Source: Epiperipatus broadwayi
Taxonomy: Eukaryota; Onychophora; Udeonychophora; Euonychophora; Peripatidae
Direction of reading: 5' to 3'
Assembly (NCBI GenBank): GCA_028023455.1
Contig: JAQFVV010000018.1
Location: 10,498,771-10,562,770 of the forward strand
Length of the DNA stretch: 64,000 nt
Both the position numbers and the translations under genes were made by a program. Positions 33,901-52,436 of the stretch are shown here, piece by piece. The first letter of the stretch is position 1. Every line of letters starts with the position of its first letter. A model generated the notes under the pieces. It had not been told where the DNA came from and did no database searches. It saw only the letters and a program-made list of their open reading frames with translations.

Positions 33901-36900
33901 GATAATAGTTGATTATATATATTAGAGAGTTTTATGGCAGCCCTTGTAAATTTTTTTTTTTTATTTGATATGGGTCTGACTATATAATATTTTTCTGCCA
34001 TATTAGTTTAGGGATATATTTTTACTATATCAGTATGGACATATAATTATTATTAGTTTTTAATTAAACTGTTTTAATAATTTATTTGTTTTTGTTATTT
34101 AAAACTAAATCTAATTTTTGTGTTATTCTTATTTAAATCTTATCTCATTTCCATTATGTAATTAATAGTTTGTTTATATTTATGAACTTGCTTGTGCTCT
34201 AAGTTAGGGAATATGTCAGTACGTTAACATGGAATTAGGATATTATAATATAATAATATTTCATCATATTTAGTCTTCCATAAAGGGAAGTGGCACTTCA
34301 GGAATCTATTTGATATATTCTGATTATAAATGATGCTAAGAAATAATACAATTCTTAGTCCAAACTTCATGTGAAGTAGTGAACAGGAAATATAACCCAT
34401 ATTTCTTTTAGATTTTTTAATACAGTTTTTATAAAATTGAAATGTATGGTTTTATTATCATCATTATGCAAATTATTAATTGGTATCAGGATGATAGGAT
34501 ATATAGGGTTAATAAAATATATCTCCATACCATCATATATTTCTTTTTTTTTAGCTATCTATCCATATCAGTCTTTACATCCACCTCCCTACATTACAAT
34601 ATATATATATTCCGATTCAATATAAAGAATAAACAGTAAAAAAAATTGTATTTTATTGAAAAATATAAATTATATCAAAGTCTATAGTTTGAGTTATTGA
34701 TGTTAAAAAACATAAAAACATTGATTAATGAATGCATTTTGTCATTAAAATATTAATGTGAAAAGAAAAAAGATTTAATCTTTCCAAAAATGTTTTAAAC
34801 TAAAATAACTTTGTATTTTATTTATTTTATTGACTTTAATATAAAATATATACTGTTTTCTTAATTATGATATAAAATATTAATATGTAATTTTATTACT
34901 AGCATGTAACTTTGTTAATTTTTAACAGACATTAAGAAAATGTTTTATAATATCTATCTTTAAATTAAGTTATATTTAATAAACTTTTTAAATATGGTTA
35001 GGTAAATTAGAAATAGGTTATTGCCAGTGGCACAAATTATTACATGTTTTTATCTATTGTGAGAGGAAAATGTTATTTTTACATACATCTTTTATTAAAA
35101 AATTTTGTTAAACTTTTATAAAATTAATCTCAAAGTTATAAAAATATCGATTTTTTTAAAAATAAAGTATTAATATAAAGAATTGTATTTATACAGAGAA
35201 TTTGCTGTGATAACTTGTTTGTCCCTCAAATTTACTTTTTCTGCAATTGTCTTTTGTTATTATCATTATTAGAATAATGATTTTGGAGATTTTGAAATAT
35301 AGCCATTAAAAACATATGTAACCAAAATTGATTTAATTATTTTTCCAAAGTAGTAATTAAAATTTAAAAAAAAACAATTTTTTTTTTTAAAAAAGGCATT
35401 AATTCTAATTTTTTTTTGGCCATTTCTAGTTTTCTATTTTCAAATTAAAAATTTCATACAATCTAAATATATGCATCAAGTTTCCCTTTGAACTTTTATA
35501 TCATTTATTAAGGTATTCACACAGATGATTTGATATATCCCTTTCTAAAATCCAATGCATTTCTCGTTCCAATGAAAAAATTGGTAAATAATTTCCAATT
35601 GGAACAATACTTGCATCTTGTCAGATTATCTGCACATCAGCCAGGCTGTTTATTAAAATAGTTAGGCTTTCTGTCTTTATAAAATACTACCTTTCACGTT
35701 ACAATGATATTAAAGGAAAGTGTTTATTTCTATTTTCACTTGGTAGACTAACATAAACTTTAGCAATAAAATTTTCCATTACTATTATAATCTCTATTGT
35801 AAATGCATATTTTATATTACACATGCAGATTTGGTTAACAGATTCATTCTAAACGTTTTTTTTTCTTCTAAATTTTAGCACTTGTTAAGTCTCTAAATTC
35901 TTTTAATATGCATGTTCTTGAGCTTGAACTCAAAATTATATTGTATTTTAGTAAAGAGATTTATTTCAATATTTAATCAAATTTGCCATTTTATTTCAGT
36001 AGTATTCCAAATTTAATTTAGTCCAAAGAAATATTTTATCATAGCAACTTTTTAATATCATAAGAAGAAAATGCTAGCATGTAAAGTTTGAACTATAAAC
36101 AAATCTGGAAAAAAACTTTTTTGTATTTAAGCACTCAAATATTTCACAATTCTAAAATAAAAACTTCATTCTTTTTTTGTTTCAGTATTTTTTTATAATT
36201 GAAATATTTTGTGTTCAATTGCTGCAGTCAATATTCACTATAAAGAATAAAATAATAAAAAAAAAAAAAGTCAAATCATAATTATATAATAGTAAGTTTA
36301 ATTTATATCTTGTGTAATTTATGCTTTTGTCTGTCATGATTGTAAATATCTGTTTAATAAAAAATATCATTTACACATTCATTCTGCTTTCAAAAAAGAA
36401 ACATTCACCTGATAGATTTTAAAATTTAAAGATACTGTTTATTTATTATATTAATAATTATATAGTAATAAGAGTCACAGTGACAAAATTATATGGAATG
36501 GACATTAAGATTTTCCCTGTTTACTTTCTTTAATGTCCTAAAGGGTCAAAAGCAAATTCCTTTCTGCAGTCATTATTACATTAGCACTATTTGTATTTCA
36601 TTAAATCTTTATATTTCATTAATTATTTTGTTATGACAATTAATAAACTGGAAAGAAATTTAAAAAAAAAAAAATGTTGTATATAATGACAATTAGCTTA
36701 TAGACAATAATCATTTCATAACTTTTTACATTAGCAATTTAGTAATATATATTAATGTTATAACCTTAAGACTATGCCTTAATATATATTACTTTACCTA
36801 AGGAGTATGTGCTTTACAAATATAATTATTAACAATTTAGATCAAATAAATATATAAACCTTTATTGCTTTGGTATATTTAAACACTTTTTTTGAATTAT

Positions 36901-37267
36901 AATTTTTAAATTTTATAAAAAATAACATATATTATTAGAAATATTATAATTGTAATAGTTATTTAAAATAATGTTTTCCAGTAATTAAATAATTCTCCCC
37001 CTCTTTAAATAAAATAAAAGTAAATAAGTAGACTATTTTATTTCATTGGAATTTGTTAATAGTTTGAATACCAGAAATAACAGAATTGGACTTGTGATCA
37101 GTGAATCTTGAATTCCAGATCTGCCAATCTGCTTGTAGGGCACTCTTTTTAATTTTCTTTCTGCTAAATTATAAATGTTAAAAAGTATTGTAGTTTTTGT
37201 TGTTATAACATTTATTAAAATAAAAAAAAGACTGAATGGTTTATTGCCTGGAATTCATAAATAGTTT

Positions 37268-37360
37268 ATGCAGCACAAGTGACACAGAGTTAGGCCACAA
37301 TCCATAGATCTTAAACTTCAGAATCTATACTTCTATCACTGCACTAAACCATGCAGGGTA
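37268..37360 (-). repeat. tRNA-derived SINE fragment
   Basis: On the minus strand the start CATGGTTTAGTGCAGTGATAG has an A-box-like form (TRGYNNARNNG). A related segment lies at 47351-47428. The B box is poorly preserved. Confidence 0.35.
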
Positions 37361-38047
37361 CATTTATTACATCATGAACATGCAGCATAATGAAAAATAT
37401 TTAGATTTTTTTTTTAATTTTATATCTCAATTTACTATATACACATATGTATCAGATATTAATTAATAAAAATATGTATGCACTACATATGCAGTAACCT
37501 TATCAAGTTAGAGAAATCATCAGGTATTTATGTAAATTAAAAACAATAATCTTTTGAAAAAGAAAATGGAATTCTGTATAAATTTCAGATGCATATGGTA
37601 ATTATTTATTTCTGAAATGTGCATGCACACATAATTTAAATGCAGCACTGTTATAAGTAAAAAATGGGGGTCATTTATGTATATTATAAATATTTAAATT
37701 ATGTGCATTATTATGTTGGGATTCATATGTTTTGTTTTGTTTTTTAAATATAAACTGATAGCCAAAATATTTTAATTAAATAGAAAAGGATAAGAAAACA
37801 AGAACTTTATTGGATAAATGTTTCTCATCATTCAGAAATCAAAGCTACTATAAACTACAAGGCATAAAATTAAGAGAACTTTCATCTTTAGCAAAAGTGA
37901 TGTCAAAATTTATTCCAGAATCTTTTTTCTGCACTTCATGTGTTTTGCATAATGAATCTCCTCACTTACTTTAAAAAGGAATTCTGTTTGATATTTCTGT
38001 TTTTTCTATAGCAAACTTAATACAAGGAACTTTACATCTCTAATAAT

Positions 38048-38078
38048 TAATTATTATTATTATTATTATTATTGTAGT
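38048..38078. repeat. ATT microsatellite
   Basis: About nine uninterrupted ATT triplets. Confidence 0.85.
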
Positions 38079-39757
38079 TTATCATAAACTTATCATTTAT
38101 TATCACTTGTTGATTCTATAATTTTACAGTTGTCAATAATGTTGTAAATAAGATATATAATCTATGTTTTATATTCCTCCACAGAAGTTGGTTTAGATTT
38201 AAAATATTAAGGTATTTTTGAATTTCAGACTATATATATAAATTGGTAATATAAAAGTTAAAAATTGCTGTTGCAATGTTTAAGTGCATTAAAACAAATT
38301 CATCACTGAAATAATCTAAAAGGATGTTGATATAATAGCACTCATTGTTTGCTCAAGCTTGCAATAGATAGCTCTGGAGTAGAATGATTTTCTCTATTGC
38401 TTAAGAAATCAAATGAAGTTCTAATTTCATATGATAGGCTGGCCACAACAGTTTATTTCACTTGACAGACATATTGTCTTCTCTTTAGGTGAGAATCAAT
38501 TCTGGATTTTTTTGTCGGTCATTATCCTTTTAGGCTAAATACTCAAAACATGATTCAACAAACTTATTAGAAATTATCTTTCTCTGTGCATGATTTTATT
38601 ATAAATAAATGTTTATTAAAAAAAAAAAGGTTAATGTAGTAACTATGGTTCTAGAATGTGGACTATTTTTCTTAAAGAATTGGTCTAAAAAAATTTTGTT
38701 CATAGTTTTTACTATAGATTTATTTCAACTTTGCTATTTTAGCAGGTGTTATGAAGTAGGCAGTTCTTATAATTAGTTAACATTCACATGATTCAATGAT
38801 ATCTTGTGTAGGGTAACATAATTTTGAATAAAATTTCAAATAGAATAAAATCTTGAATATGTTAATATTTTTTACATTTTTTTTTAAGAATGTAATGAAT
38901 GAGAGGTACACAGTGGTTTCATTGCTATTGTCTAATGCACATTAAAAGTAAAAGAGCCAATGAATGAATAAGGGAATATTGAGTTAGTATTAAAAAAGTA
39001 TATAATTTTGCAATAAATTGTCTTATACAAACTACATAAAAATTATGCAAATGGAATGTGAAAGCTTGATAACAATTATTAAAGTTATTAATATTAGATC
39101 CTAATAACTGTGATTTGCTATTCAGAAGCAATTAAATCACATTTGTGAAGGAGAACCAAACATTTATGTCAAGAATGTAAAATTTCATCATAGCCCATAT
39201 ATATATATATATCATATAAAAAGATTTAATGATTTTTCATCATTGAATCAACTATACTGGGATATATTATTTATATATATTGAAAGAATGATTCATTGAT
39301 AGATAAGAAACAAGGCTGACTTCAACATAATGTCACTCCACCACAATTTCATAAAATGATCTGCCATCAGAGCATTTGCATAAGCATCGTTTAGGGCATA
39401 TAGTTGCACATATCAGCTTTTATGATGACTTCTCACCACCAGGTCTGACACCCAGCATTTTATTATGTATTGTATTGATTCTATTCATATTATATGATGT
39501 GGCTGATCTAATAATCTTTTTCAACATGTCTGCAGCTCTCACCATTTTAAAAAAAAAAGTACCACATTTATGTGTGAAGATTAACATATTAAATAGCTAT
39601 AAAAAATTTTTTTTTCTTTAGTTTAATTTTTATCATGATTATATTCACCATATAATGTATAAACTCTTGAAAAATTGTATGCATCTTTTATAATATCCAG
39701 AATTGTAGTTTATTTAAATGATATCAGATATTAATAACTGCTATTATTTTTATGTAA

Positions 39758-45698
<5,941 letters not shown>

Positions 45699-45906
45699 AG
45701 TTGAAGGGGAAGGTTATGTTCATTACAAGGCTATGATAGTTTGTCTTGGATTACACATTCTGCTGTTAATGTTTGAATTACTTGTATGTGATAAACTGGA
45801 GAATGATCGTCATTTGTGGATTTTAGTTTTCATCCCACTCATCTTCATTTCTATTGTTTCTATAGCTGTTTGTGTTTGGGCAGTCAAACATGACAGATCA
45901 TTTGAG
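45699..45906 (+). CDS. TMEM185: TMEM185-like, coding exon 3
   Basis: Starts after TTTATTCAG and ends at GAG|GTTACT. It completes the split Arg, then reads VEGEGYVHYKAMIVCLGLHI, LLLMFELLVCDKLENDRHLW and ILVFIPLIFISIVSIAVCVW, ending AVKHDRSFE. Two membrane segments are clear (CLGLHILLLMFELLVC and LVFIPLIFISIVSIAVCVW). The F/Y-KAM, LLMFE-LVCD, HDRS-E residues align residue for residue with human TMEM185A ([20 protein letters not shown] and HDRSLE). 208 nt; ends at a codon boundary. Confidence 0.95.
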
Positions 45907-46382
45907 GTTACTTTTTTTTTAAATATTTTATATATATGTACATATATTGTTGATGAATTCTTTTAAGTTATTACTGGAAAATTTAGGAGAGGAGAGGAGT
46001 GATAGTTTTTTAAAAATAAACAGTACTTTTTTAATAACTTAGATGTGTTTAATATTTTTAGTTTGTAATAGGTACATTAAATTTTTTATTGTAATTTTGT
46101 ACAGTAAGTAAATGGGTCACATGACATTTGATTTTTATTCTAATAACTAAAAAATGTTTGCTTCCAAAAATACTTAGAGAAATTTGTTACTGAAATAATT
46201 TTTCATTTAAAATAGGATTTTTTTTTTTGTAATTTTTAAATTTGTATATAACAGATCTAAAGCAATTTTTTTTTAAATTATTTTATTGAGTAATTTAGCT
46301 TTAGGCTTTTAATGTTTATATATATCTTTTAGGGTTTACCATTTTTTGTTTGACAATAACCATACACATTTTTTTTTTCTAG

Positions 46383-46544
<162 letters not shown>

Positions 46545-46721
46545 GTTATTTTTGTTCCCCTATGGATTGTCATGTGCATTTCATTAATTGGTGTGTTATA
46601 TGCCATCATTTTTGCAATTATTTTAATGCGATCACCAGATGTTGTTCCTGAGCAGCGACGGAGCAGTGTTTATTCTGCAGTGGGTTATAGTTTTCTTGTT
46701 GTTCCCATGCTTATTTTTGAA
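46545..46721 (+). CDS. TMEM185: TMEM185-like, coding exon 5
   Basis: A 59-codon, phase-0 exon between AAATTAG and GTAAGT. It reads VIFVPLWIVMCISLIGVLYA, IIFAIILMRSPDVVPEQRRS, then SVYSAVGYSFLVVPMLIFE. A long hydrophobic segment (about WIVMCISLIGVLYAIIFAII) is followed by the conserved cytosolic-type loop MRSPDVVPEQRR (human LRSMDVIAEQRR), then another membrane segment (SFLVVPMLIFE; human TIVVPLLTFE). Confidence 0.95.
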
Positions 46722-47350
46722 GTAAGTGAAAACCATTTTATACTTAGTAGTACATTATTATTATTATACTAATTTTGCCAAAGTCATAAACTGTAATCAG
46801 GAAAAACCTTGGCCATTCTATCTGTATCATGACATATTTTATTGCTAAGTTGTTTATAAATTCATTTTAAAAAGTGACTAAAAATAAAATTCATATTGAA
46901 CTGCAATTAAGATTCTTTTTAAAAAAGTATTATTAGTTTATTTAAAAAAGTTTAATAAAGATTGTTCAAAATAATTGCATCATTAAATGTGATTAGGTAT
47001 CTTAGATGGAAGCCATAAAGATATTGTAAAGAAGAAAAAAAGAAAAAGAAAAATATTGCTGTAGGTTTGAAGCTTTCTGAAATAGTTTTGACCATTTTTG
47101 TAAAATGATAGTATGCTTGTATCTTTGATAATTTGCATACCAAAGCAGTAATTGGCTAGAAATATATTATAAACATGTTCACACCACTATCATCTTTAAT
47201 AAGATTTAGTTTCTGAGCTAAACAAAGAATCAGTTCATAGTTCTGTGCATTTATAAGAGATAATTTTTTTTTTTCAATTTAGGAATAAATTTTAAAAGTA
47301 TTACCTCTTTTTAAGATTATTGAGCTTTTCAGTCTTTTTTTTTTTTTAAA

Positions 47351-47428
47351 CTTTACTCAGCTAAGAATTGATACTGGAAGCTTTAGCTTTAAATCTTTCA
47401 ATCTACCACTGCATTAAACTGCACAGGT
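47351..47428 (-). repeat. tRNA-derived SINE fragment
   Basis: Minus strand: GTGCAGTTTAATGCAGTGGTAGA, split as GTGCAGTTTAATGC and AGTGGTAGA, resembles the A-box region of the 37.3 kb relic. The remainder is degraded. Confidence 0.35.
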
Positions 47429-48410
47429 ATTGATAGTATTAATAATGTTCAAATATTAATAATTATGCTCTTCTGCAATGAAATTTTTATAAAAATTGAA
47501 GTGTAACAGGTAAAATTAAAAGAGAGAGAGCTAACTGGGGAATGTAGGGAATAATATGTATTAAAATAAAATAATTTGCAAAGAAAAGACAGAATCAGAG
47601 AAATGAAATAGTGATTGATGATAGAAATTGTAAATTAATTGTTAAAGAAAGATGAATTGAAAAGGAAGGAAGAATGTATAATTTTCATGATAGAAATAAT
47701 AAACTTTCATCAGTATTAATTGAAAAAGAAAATCAAGTAGATAAAAATGAAATAGCTTATACAATAATACAGAAATTGTAAAAGGTTCATTGGAAATAAA
47801 AATTGCAAGACACATGAATTAAGGACATTGATTTGAAAGAATTAGTAGATGTGAATAATGTAATTTATATTTCAGGAGAGTTTCTAGAAGTTTTTCTTTC
47901 AATAGTTATGATTTTACAGGAGAAAAATTATAATTCTGTGAAATATGAGTTTTATTACAATTAGCTTAATATCATCTGTAGTTAAATTGTTCTTGAATAT
48001 ATATATTTCTGATAGAATAGACATTTTATTTATTTGAAGAACAGTTTAGCATGAAAAAATAGAAGAATGATAAATGCACTTAGAATAATATTAATAATTG
48101 TTGAAAAGTATATAAACAGAGGAAAGGAGATTGTGATTTATTTTACTGATGTTGAAAAGACCTTTGATACAGTAAACTATTTTACTTTATTGAATATATT
48201 AAAAAATAAATGTCTAAATTGAAAGAAGAAATGTTTATTAGAAATTTTTATATCAGTCTGAAGTTTATATAATAAAATGATACTTTTCCAAAAGAGATAG
48301 ATGTTGGTATAGGTAATTATAAAACTGGGATGTTGTTTATCTTCTGTTTTATTTGATATATATTTGAATAAGCAAGATGTTTAAACTTTGCGGTTAATTA
48401 TTATATAAGT

Positions 48411-49241
48411 ATGATTTGCATTAAAGATGCATAAACACATAAAGCTGACTTTTTAAAATTTTTTATATATTAAAACAATGAAGCAAATATGGCTGAGCGC
48501 TTTCAAGAGACACAGCCCTCACAGTCATAGCCATATTGTAACTAACGAAACTAATAATGCAAATTTATGCAAATGAGTTTATATATTCCATTTTTTTGGA
48601 TATATTATAGCAAGTGTCTTTTCAAATGTGCATGAAAAACTCTGTATTATTTTCAACAAAAAATATCACTTGTGCTTTTATACCCCCCCCCCCCCAACTC
48701 CAACAAGTTAATCAATAACACCAAGAACAGATTACCACCCTCGCAGACACCTCAAGTGATGTACAATATTGCCTGCCCTTTGGAAAATTATCAGACCTCA
48801 TACATTGGTGAAACCAGAGCCTCTCTATCTACACGGCTGTCTCAATATATATATATTTGTACAACAAAGCACTAACAGACCCAACTTGTAACTCAGTTTT
48901 TGCCCAGCATCGCATTTCAGCAGGGCACGATTGCGAACCGATTGACCCTGTGATTGTTTGAAGAGAATGCCACAACTTAAAAAGTCAAAGAGGTTTACTT
49001 TATTGCTAGGCACAATCACACCATCAACAGAAAAGACACTTGCTACAATATATCCAAGAAATGGAATACATAAACTCATTTGCATAAATTTGCACTACTA
49101 GTTTTGTTAGTTACAATATGGCTATGACTGTGAGGGCTATGTCTCTTGAAAGTACTCAGCCACACTTGCTTCATTGTTTTAATATATAAAGAATTTTAAA
49201 AAGCCAGCTTTGTGTGTTTATGCGTCTTTAGCACAAATCAT
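48411..49241 (+). mobile_element. Penelope-like fragment with ~212 bp inverted arms, nested in LINE
   Basis: The left arm (48411-48622) is the near-perfect reverse complement of the right arm (49030-49241); both contain AACAATGAAGCAA, CCTCACAGTCATAGCCATAT and ATGCAAATGAGTTTAT. Between them lies a GIY-YIG endonuclease end. The right arm begins inside the tail of that coding region, so the left arm is an inverted copy of the element's 3' part. The LINE reading resumes after 49241, so this is an insertion into the LINE. Confidence 0.75.
48672..48960 (+). pseudogene. GIY-YIG endonuclease C-terminal part of a PLE
   Basis: In the plus frame, QVMYNIACPLENYQTSYIGE then TRASLSTRLSQ covers the GIY (YNI) and YIG elements (about 48753-48815) and the following Arg helix ('YIGET+..L..RL..H'). 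A small (TA)n expansion shifts the frame. It then continues CNSVFAQHRISAGHDCEPID, matching the 'F..H....GH.I..' part of PLE endonucleases. The reverse transcriptase part is absent, so it is 5' truncated and inactive. Confidence 0.72.
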
Positions 49242-49936
49242 GTCTTGTTAAATAATAGTCATTTTGATTTCAATGGAATTAGCATTGGGATAGAGGGGTT
49301 TAATGTAAAGGCTTTTCTGATATAATGAAAGTATGCTTAGCAAAATGTTGTATAGGATCAAAAGAATATCTTTAATGTTTGGTATGAAAATAAATAGAAA
49401 TAAAATTAAAATGAGAATAGATAATGAGAAATATTGCAATTAGGAAAAGTAAGAGAAAAGATTGGAGATGTAGATTGAGAAGAATTGAAAAAATAAATTG
49501 CAAAGATAGATTAATCATGTACTTAGAGTTAGAGAAATTATGAATTATATGTTGAAAGGAATCATAAAGGGTACAAAGAAAAAAGTAGAAGAAAAAAGAT
49601 ATTGATTGATAATCTTAAGGAGGAAAATTGTTATGAGTATTTGAGGAGTAGAATAAAGAAGATGATCATGATTTGGATCTCTCTTTTGGCTGATAACTAA
49701 TGATAGTAATAATAGGTTATGATCTATTATATGCACATTTTTTATCAGTATTAATCACTAGGGAGATTTGGTGACCTTATTGTAATTTTTTTATTTGTAT
49801 ATAAATTATTTTTAAAAATTGTAAACTAGAATTTTTTAATTAATACATATTATATATATATTTAAATTCCATTTATTTTTTAGAATTATTTTAATAATAA
49901 GAATTATTTTTGTTGTTGTTGTTGTTATTGTTGTAG

Positions 49937-50060
49937 GTTTTATTGGCTAATCGCCTTGATGGGGACAGTTCACTCACATTCTTAGCTATTACAGTACCTC
50001 TCTTCATTTCATTTCTCACACTGATGTGTATGGCCTTTGGCTCTAAAGGAGGAAATCATT
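49937..50060 (+). CDS. TMEM185: TMEM185-like, coding exon 6
   Basis: Begins after TTGTTGTAG: VLLANRLDGDSSLTFLAITV then PLFISFLTLMCMAFGSKGGN H, ending T|GTAAGTA in phase 1. Human TMEM185A reads LVHKLDG...[24 protein letters not shown] here, so the T begins the first Trp codon. One more hydrophobic segment is included. The six exons give 269 aa of an expected ~350. The last exon(s), starting with the rest of WWFG-type sequence, were not found before 64000 and should lie beyond the window. Confidence 0.94.
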
Positions 50061-51350
50061 GTAAGTAAATTTTTTATTTAATGAGGACTATTACCATACT
50101 TTTCATAGTTTTTTTTTTTTTTACTATGAATTTTTAAATTGTCATGTATGATTTATTCAGCATTGAACAAAATTTTCGTTTTATTAAATCATTTCGAAGT
50201 AAATACAGTCGAGTTGGCATTATGGATTTAAAAGCTTATGATCAAATAATTGTAGAATTTATGACAAATTTTTCATACCTTTAATGAATAATTTACTAAG
50301 TATAACTGACTTTCACAAAAAAAGCATGTGAAATTATTTTAAAATGTGATATCAATTTTTTATCACTGTTAGAATGAATATAGAAGCTAGAAATCATTTA
50401 AAAATTTTGTTTTTATTGTACAGTACTGTCATATAGTATATTACATTGTAATTAGTAATAGTAATAAATATTGTTTATTAATGTTAAATTAAGAAAAAAA
50501 TAATTTCTAATTCTAATAAAAATCAACTTATTTTATCAAAACATAAAATTATCATTCCATTGCCACTAACTAGAAATTAATACATGGAAATCTCATCTTA
50601 TTATCCAATTAAAAAAAAGAAAAGAGGAAGAACATCATAGTAAAACACTTTATAATTAGGATTTTTAATACGTAAAAGAAATGGTTAATATATATATATA
50701 TGTATATCAATATATAAAAACATCTGCATATAGAGATTTTAATTCTTTGGTCCCAATTAAAAATTATTAACATTAATTTTATAGGAATTTAATTTCTGTT
50801 TTTCATGAATTCATTAATCATACTGTTTTTTTGGAACAATTAATTGTCATAAACAAAAATATCTCCTGTTGTTTATTATTATGGATTTATAATTGTTTTA
50901 CTCATTAATTATATCAAGATATATTAAGTTCTTATCATCATGCAGTAACTATTTGTTTTGAAATTCTAACCTTTTTTTATTATAATATCATGTCTATTAT
51001 TTATATATCTTAAAACATTAATTAATTAAAATTGAATTTACAAAGAGTAATTATATTAATTAGTTATCAGTAACATTTTGCGTAAGGTAGAGAAATGTAT
51101 TGTTTCATCTAGATGCTGCAAGTAATTAAAATTTTAAATTGTGTGTAGAGTATTGGCATGAATTAATGTAATCAAAAAATTATTTTGATTAATGGACATT
51201 ATAATCAAAAATTTAACTACCTGATTGCCATGCTATCCCTTCAATTATAGTGAATGATTTAAAGGAATTAAGGAATGTATTTGTTAAAAAAATGAAAAAT
51301 TATCACATTTCTCATAAAATAAATTGAACTTTGTATTATTTTCCACTAGA

Positions 51351-51489
51351 AAGTATGTTTAAATGGTCAAGCATTGGTGGTCGAGTGACAGCTGCTTTAC
51401 AAGCAGTTGTCCCGGGTTAGCGAGTTCGCTTCCCGGCTGATGCTATGACACATGAGAGAGAGAGAGAAAAAAAAGTATATTTAAATGGT
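51351..51489 (+). repeat. tRNA-derived SINE with 17-bp target-site duplications
   Basis: AAGTATGTTTAAATGGT (51351-51367) recurs with one change at 51473-51489. Between them is a ~105 bp insert. The insert starts CAAGCATTGGTGGTCGAGTGAC (shown here as CAAGCATTGG plus TGGTCGAGTGAC, an A-box match). It has an anticodon-arm-like hairpin GCTGC-TTTACAA-GCAGT whose loop would read UAC. A B-box-like GAGTTCGCTTCC follows, then a (GA)n-A(n) tail. The GC content is strikingly above the surroundings. The T arm does not fold canonically and the 3' end carries a tail, so this is a retroposed tRNA-like SINE and not a working tRNA gene. Confidence 0.8.
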
Positions 51490-52340
51490 AAAATAAAGAT
51501 TTTTTTTTTTGTCAAGAAGATTGGGAAAAGACAAAAACCACTTAGAGTTGTGAATTCCTGAAACAGTATATTGCATTAATCATTTTATAATATTTATCTT
51601 TCTTTTTCTTTTTGATTTTTTTTCAATCATCCTACCTAATGTGATATATTTATGGACATGTATTGTCAGAAACAGTCCCTAGACATCTTTTAATATTGCC
51701 TATCATCTCTTTCCTTTTAATCTTTCTTCAACAATCTTTGTCTCTAATATGGTATAATATTTTTAGTTCTTTGAATATTCATGCAATATTATTATGATTT
51801 CAGATTACTTGCATTAATTATCTGGTAGTTTTTGGTATTTGGTGTATTCATCTAATCCTTAATATTTTTCTGAAGAATCACATTTCAGAAGTTTCTAATT
51901 TTCATTGTAACACATACCATACAGCAGGAAGAAACACATAACATTTTATCATTTTTACTTCGTTTTAATTACAGGTCAAGATTAATTTCATCACGAAAAC
52001 TCTGTTTGGTTAAACTTTGATTTTACGTTTATTTTTTGCTATATATATACTGTATATATAAATGTATGTTTTCAGTCATTACGTTATAGTTTTTCCTAGG
52101 GTGCTCAGTTTGTCTATTTTAAAAATAAAAATAAAGAAAACACTTGAGTCAATAATATCAAAGTAAGAATGGTATATTATGGATGCTATTAAAAATAAAT
52201 TGAACCTTATATTTAGGCTTATAGAATGTTGAGCAATAAATCTAATATATCTAGTCATAAAGTGTATAGAATTGTCAAAATTTTCCATGCAGATAATAGT
52301 AATTTTTATTAGTTATTTATTAGATTGAAGATTATTCACT

Positions 52341-52436
52341 AATGAATAATATTTCTGTAGTGCAATTTTCACTATACCATTATCATGCTTAAGAGTGGTA
52401 TAATGAAAATTACACTCCAGAAACATTATTCAATAG
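52341..52436. mobile_element. Hairpin MITE related to the 8.0 kb hammerhead element
   Basis: About 40 bp arms (52341-52380 and 52395-52436) are inverted repeats around a 14 bp loop. The arm sequence AATATTTCTGTAGTGCAATT is the same as the left end of the 8.0-8.2 kb element. The inner part with the hammerhead motif is missing, so this looks like a deletion derivative. Confidence 0.6.

Larger units (their letters stand above)
47510..49705 (+). pseudogene. RTE-like LINE fossil, interrupted by a PLE fragment
   Basis: Plus-strand translation gives the pre-RT segment ITKQICREKRQNQRNEIVID then DRNCKLIV at about 47560-47640. The catalytic Asp block VIYFTDVEKTFDTVNYFTLL is at 48133-48195 and the GCCLSSVLFDIYLNK block at about 48325-48375. 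After the inserted element (48411-49241) come GISIGIEGFNVKAFL and FGMKINRNKIKM near 49370-49410. The C-terminal HVLRVREIMNYMLKGIIKG and LIDNLKEENCYEYLRSRIKK end at a stop near 49700. The order is that of RTE-type LINEs. The FADD box itself is lost. Several frameshifts. Confidence 0.75.
46722..49936 (+). other. TMEM185-like intron 5 (3.2 kb)
   Basis: GTAAGT donor, TTGTTGTAG acceptor after a (TTG)n run. It contains a SINE relic, a plus-strand LINE and the PLE fragment nested in that LINE, described separately. The 46722-47350 part has nothing recognisable. Confidence 0.85.

Noticed and set aside
34437-34639. Two overlapping Ile/Tyr-rich ORFs
   Set aside because: Low-complexity AT-rich translation with no motif; overlapping frames.
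51368-51450. A functional tRNA-Val (UAC) gene
   Set aside because: The anticodon arm is good but the T arm is not canonical, and the flanking duplications with a GA/A tail show retroposition.
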